Assembly: GCA_943704525.1 (NCBI GenBank) | Contig: CALSCQ010003030.1 | Coordinates: 1 to 26,311 of the forward strand | DNA: 26,311 nt | From: Pigoraptor vietnamica | Taxonomy: Eukaryota; Opisthokonta; Filasterea | Direction: 5' to 3' | Part shown: positions 24,112 through 26,311 of the stretch, piece after piece | Layout: each line of letters begins with the position of its first letter | Position numbering within the stretch: the first letter of the stretch is position 1 | The notes under the pieces: model-generated | The model's input: the letters and a program-made list of their open reading frames with translations, nothing else | What the model was told of the DNA's origin: nothing | Database searches by the model: none | Made by a program: the position numbers and the translations under genes

Positions 24112-24999
24112 ACACGCAGGCGCGCGGCACACACCTCGAGGACTTGCAGGAGGAGAGACAGTCCGTTACTCTTCTTGCTCTTGATCTCCTTGCGGCATTT
24201 CTCTGCGCACACAACACCGCCTCAGCACTAACAACCACGGCAGCCACTGGTACTGCGCGTACACGTCGACGCACTCAAGGGCCAATCCACACGCCTTCGT
24301 CTGTGTTCCCCTCTGTCCCACTTGCAGTCGCGTATGCATCATTCGCAGCAATGGCACGTGGACTACCCCGCCCAGTGCGACAACACGCCACCCACCGTGT
24401 GTGTGAATGAGCGTCTGTATCCTCGACATCGTTCGCCGCATGGCCTCAATGTCTGGGTCGCGCGTGGAAATGTCGTCGGCAAGCCGGTCGAGCAGCGGCT
24501 GGAGGAGAGCGGCGCCGCTCCTGTCGGCCGTGCCATTCGAAGGGCCGCTGAGCAAACACGAAAGAGGTCAGCAATTATCACCCTGACACACCTTGTGTTC
24601 AGCTACTCACACCCCGTGCGGATATGAGAGAGAGAGGGAGAGGCAAATACGAATGGATGGAAGCCATGCGCAACACATAGTGCGCAGCGCGATCGCAATC
24701 AGCCACTCTCTCTTGTGTTACTGAGCCACGAGGGCATGCGATGGAACCGGCTCAATGCGAACCGCCCTCACACAACATGCCAATGGGAGAGACAACAGCG
24801 CGCACGAACGCACGTCGCAGTGGACAGGTGCACACACACACGCACACACCACACACACAGTGATTAAAGGCCATGCGACTGACACTCACGGGGCGCCCTC
24901 TCTCGGCGAGTTTGTCCCCGTCAGCGACGCCACGCACGGTCGGCTGCCCACGGACCGCAGCGAGGGCACCGACTTGGACTTGGCGGCGACCAGCGGCAT
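18330..24999 (-). CDS. AGTPBP1: Cytosolic carboxypeptidase 1 (CCP1/Nna1/AGTPBP1), tubulin deglutamylase
   Basis: Twenty-four exons join in frame to 980 residues (human 1226). They are 24890-24999, 24396-24547, 24135-24202, 23939-24005, 23610-23750, 23303-23437, 22967-23104, 22636-22785, 22408-22482, 22084-22225, 21788-21979, 21535-21636, 21388-21448, 21132-21288, 20843-20995, 20581-20717, 20221-20341, 19971-20060, 19624-19732, 19399-19528, 19166-19255, 18861-19037, 18588-18730 and 18330-18432. Residues about 40-360 are armadillo-like helices, as in CCP1. The CCP N-domain follows ([27 protein letters not shown]). The M14 zinc peptidase has HPGE (His719, Glu722), [20 protein letters not shown] with [15 protein letters not shown] (about 813) and catalytic Glu887 in YTLESSYCG. 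All catalytic residues are present. CCP1 trims polyglutamate side chains or C-terminal glutamates from tubulin. Exon 13 needs a GC donor (AAG|GCACGT). The C-terminal 35 residues are acidic. Confidence 0.94.
20375..20397. repeat. Homopolymer A tract (T in the CCP1 transcript)
   Basis: This is a run of about 23 A on the plus strand. In the CCP1 pre-mRNA it is a U tract about 35 nt upstream of the exon 17 acceptor. Confidence 0.9.
22259..22343. repeat. (GT)n microsatellite in CCP1 intron 9
   Basis: This is a pure (GT)42 run. In the transcript it is (CA)n and ends about 33 nt upstream of the exon 10 acceptor. Confidence 0.97.
23521..23544. repeat. Short (GT)n tract in CCP1 intron 5
   Basis: This is a pure (GT)12 run that reads (CA)n in the CCP1 transcript. 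Confidence 0.95.
24051..24107. repeat. (AC)n microsatellite in CCP1 intron 3
   Basis: This is a pure AC run of 57 bp. In the transcript it is (GU)n and starts about 27 nt after the 5' splice site. Confidence 0.96.

Positions 25000-26311
<1,312 letters not shown>

Overview
The window is nuclear DNA from a eukaryote with compact, intron-rich genes. Almost every exon ends in a GT donor and begins after an AG acceptor, and roughly 58 introns can be placed by frame-checked joins. Long (CA)n/(TG)n tracts lie in introns and at the right edge. A ciliary protein (CFAP53-like) and a cytosolic tubulin carboxypeptidase (CCP1/AGTPBP1-like) suggest a flagellated cell, and a PEX1-like tail suggests peroxisomes. 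I lean to a unicellular, flagellated protist or early opisthokont relative, but the lineage cannot be fixed by eye.

Layout, left to right: a satellite-like repeat inside an intron, then the last two exons of a PEX1-like AAA ATPase (+, 602-998); a class-B bHLH transcription factor (-, 1164-2062); an elaborate divergent promoter (2063-2863); CFAP53 (+, 2864-5904); a PCMTD-type methyltransferase-like domain fused to BTB/BACK (-, 6297-9146); an alkyladenine-glycosylase-like protein (+, 9478-11121); GPATCH1 (-, 11625-15767); an F-box/leucine-rich-repeat gene with a disturbed frame (+, 16195-18027); and a 24-exon CCP1 gene (-, 18330-24999). The last 1.3 kb has no gene I can support and ends in a (TG)n tract. 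Gene orientation alternates strictly, so every intergenic space is either a shared divergent promoter or a convergent 3' zone.

The genes do not form one pathway. CFAP53 and CCP1 both act on the ciliary or microtubule apparatus; GPATCH1 is a spliceosome-associated G-patch protein; PEX1 drives peroxisomal receptor recycling; the bHLH should bind CACGTG, a hexamer that is strikingly common across the window. The most unusual items are the PCMTD-BTB fusion, the bHLH/CFAP53 promoter (GTCACG sites spaced exactly 10 bp apart plus a 40-bp E-box/CRE/E-box dyad), and two GC-AG introns in different genes that share the same 13-base donor context.

All gene models are hand-built from splice signals and frame continuity. 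Family names rest on remembered family motifs, not on a database search.
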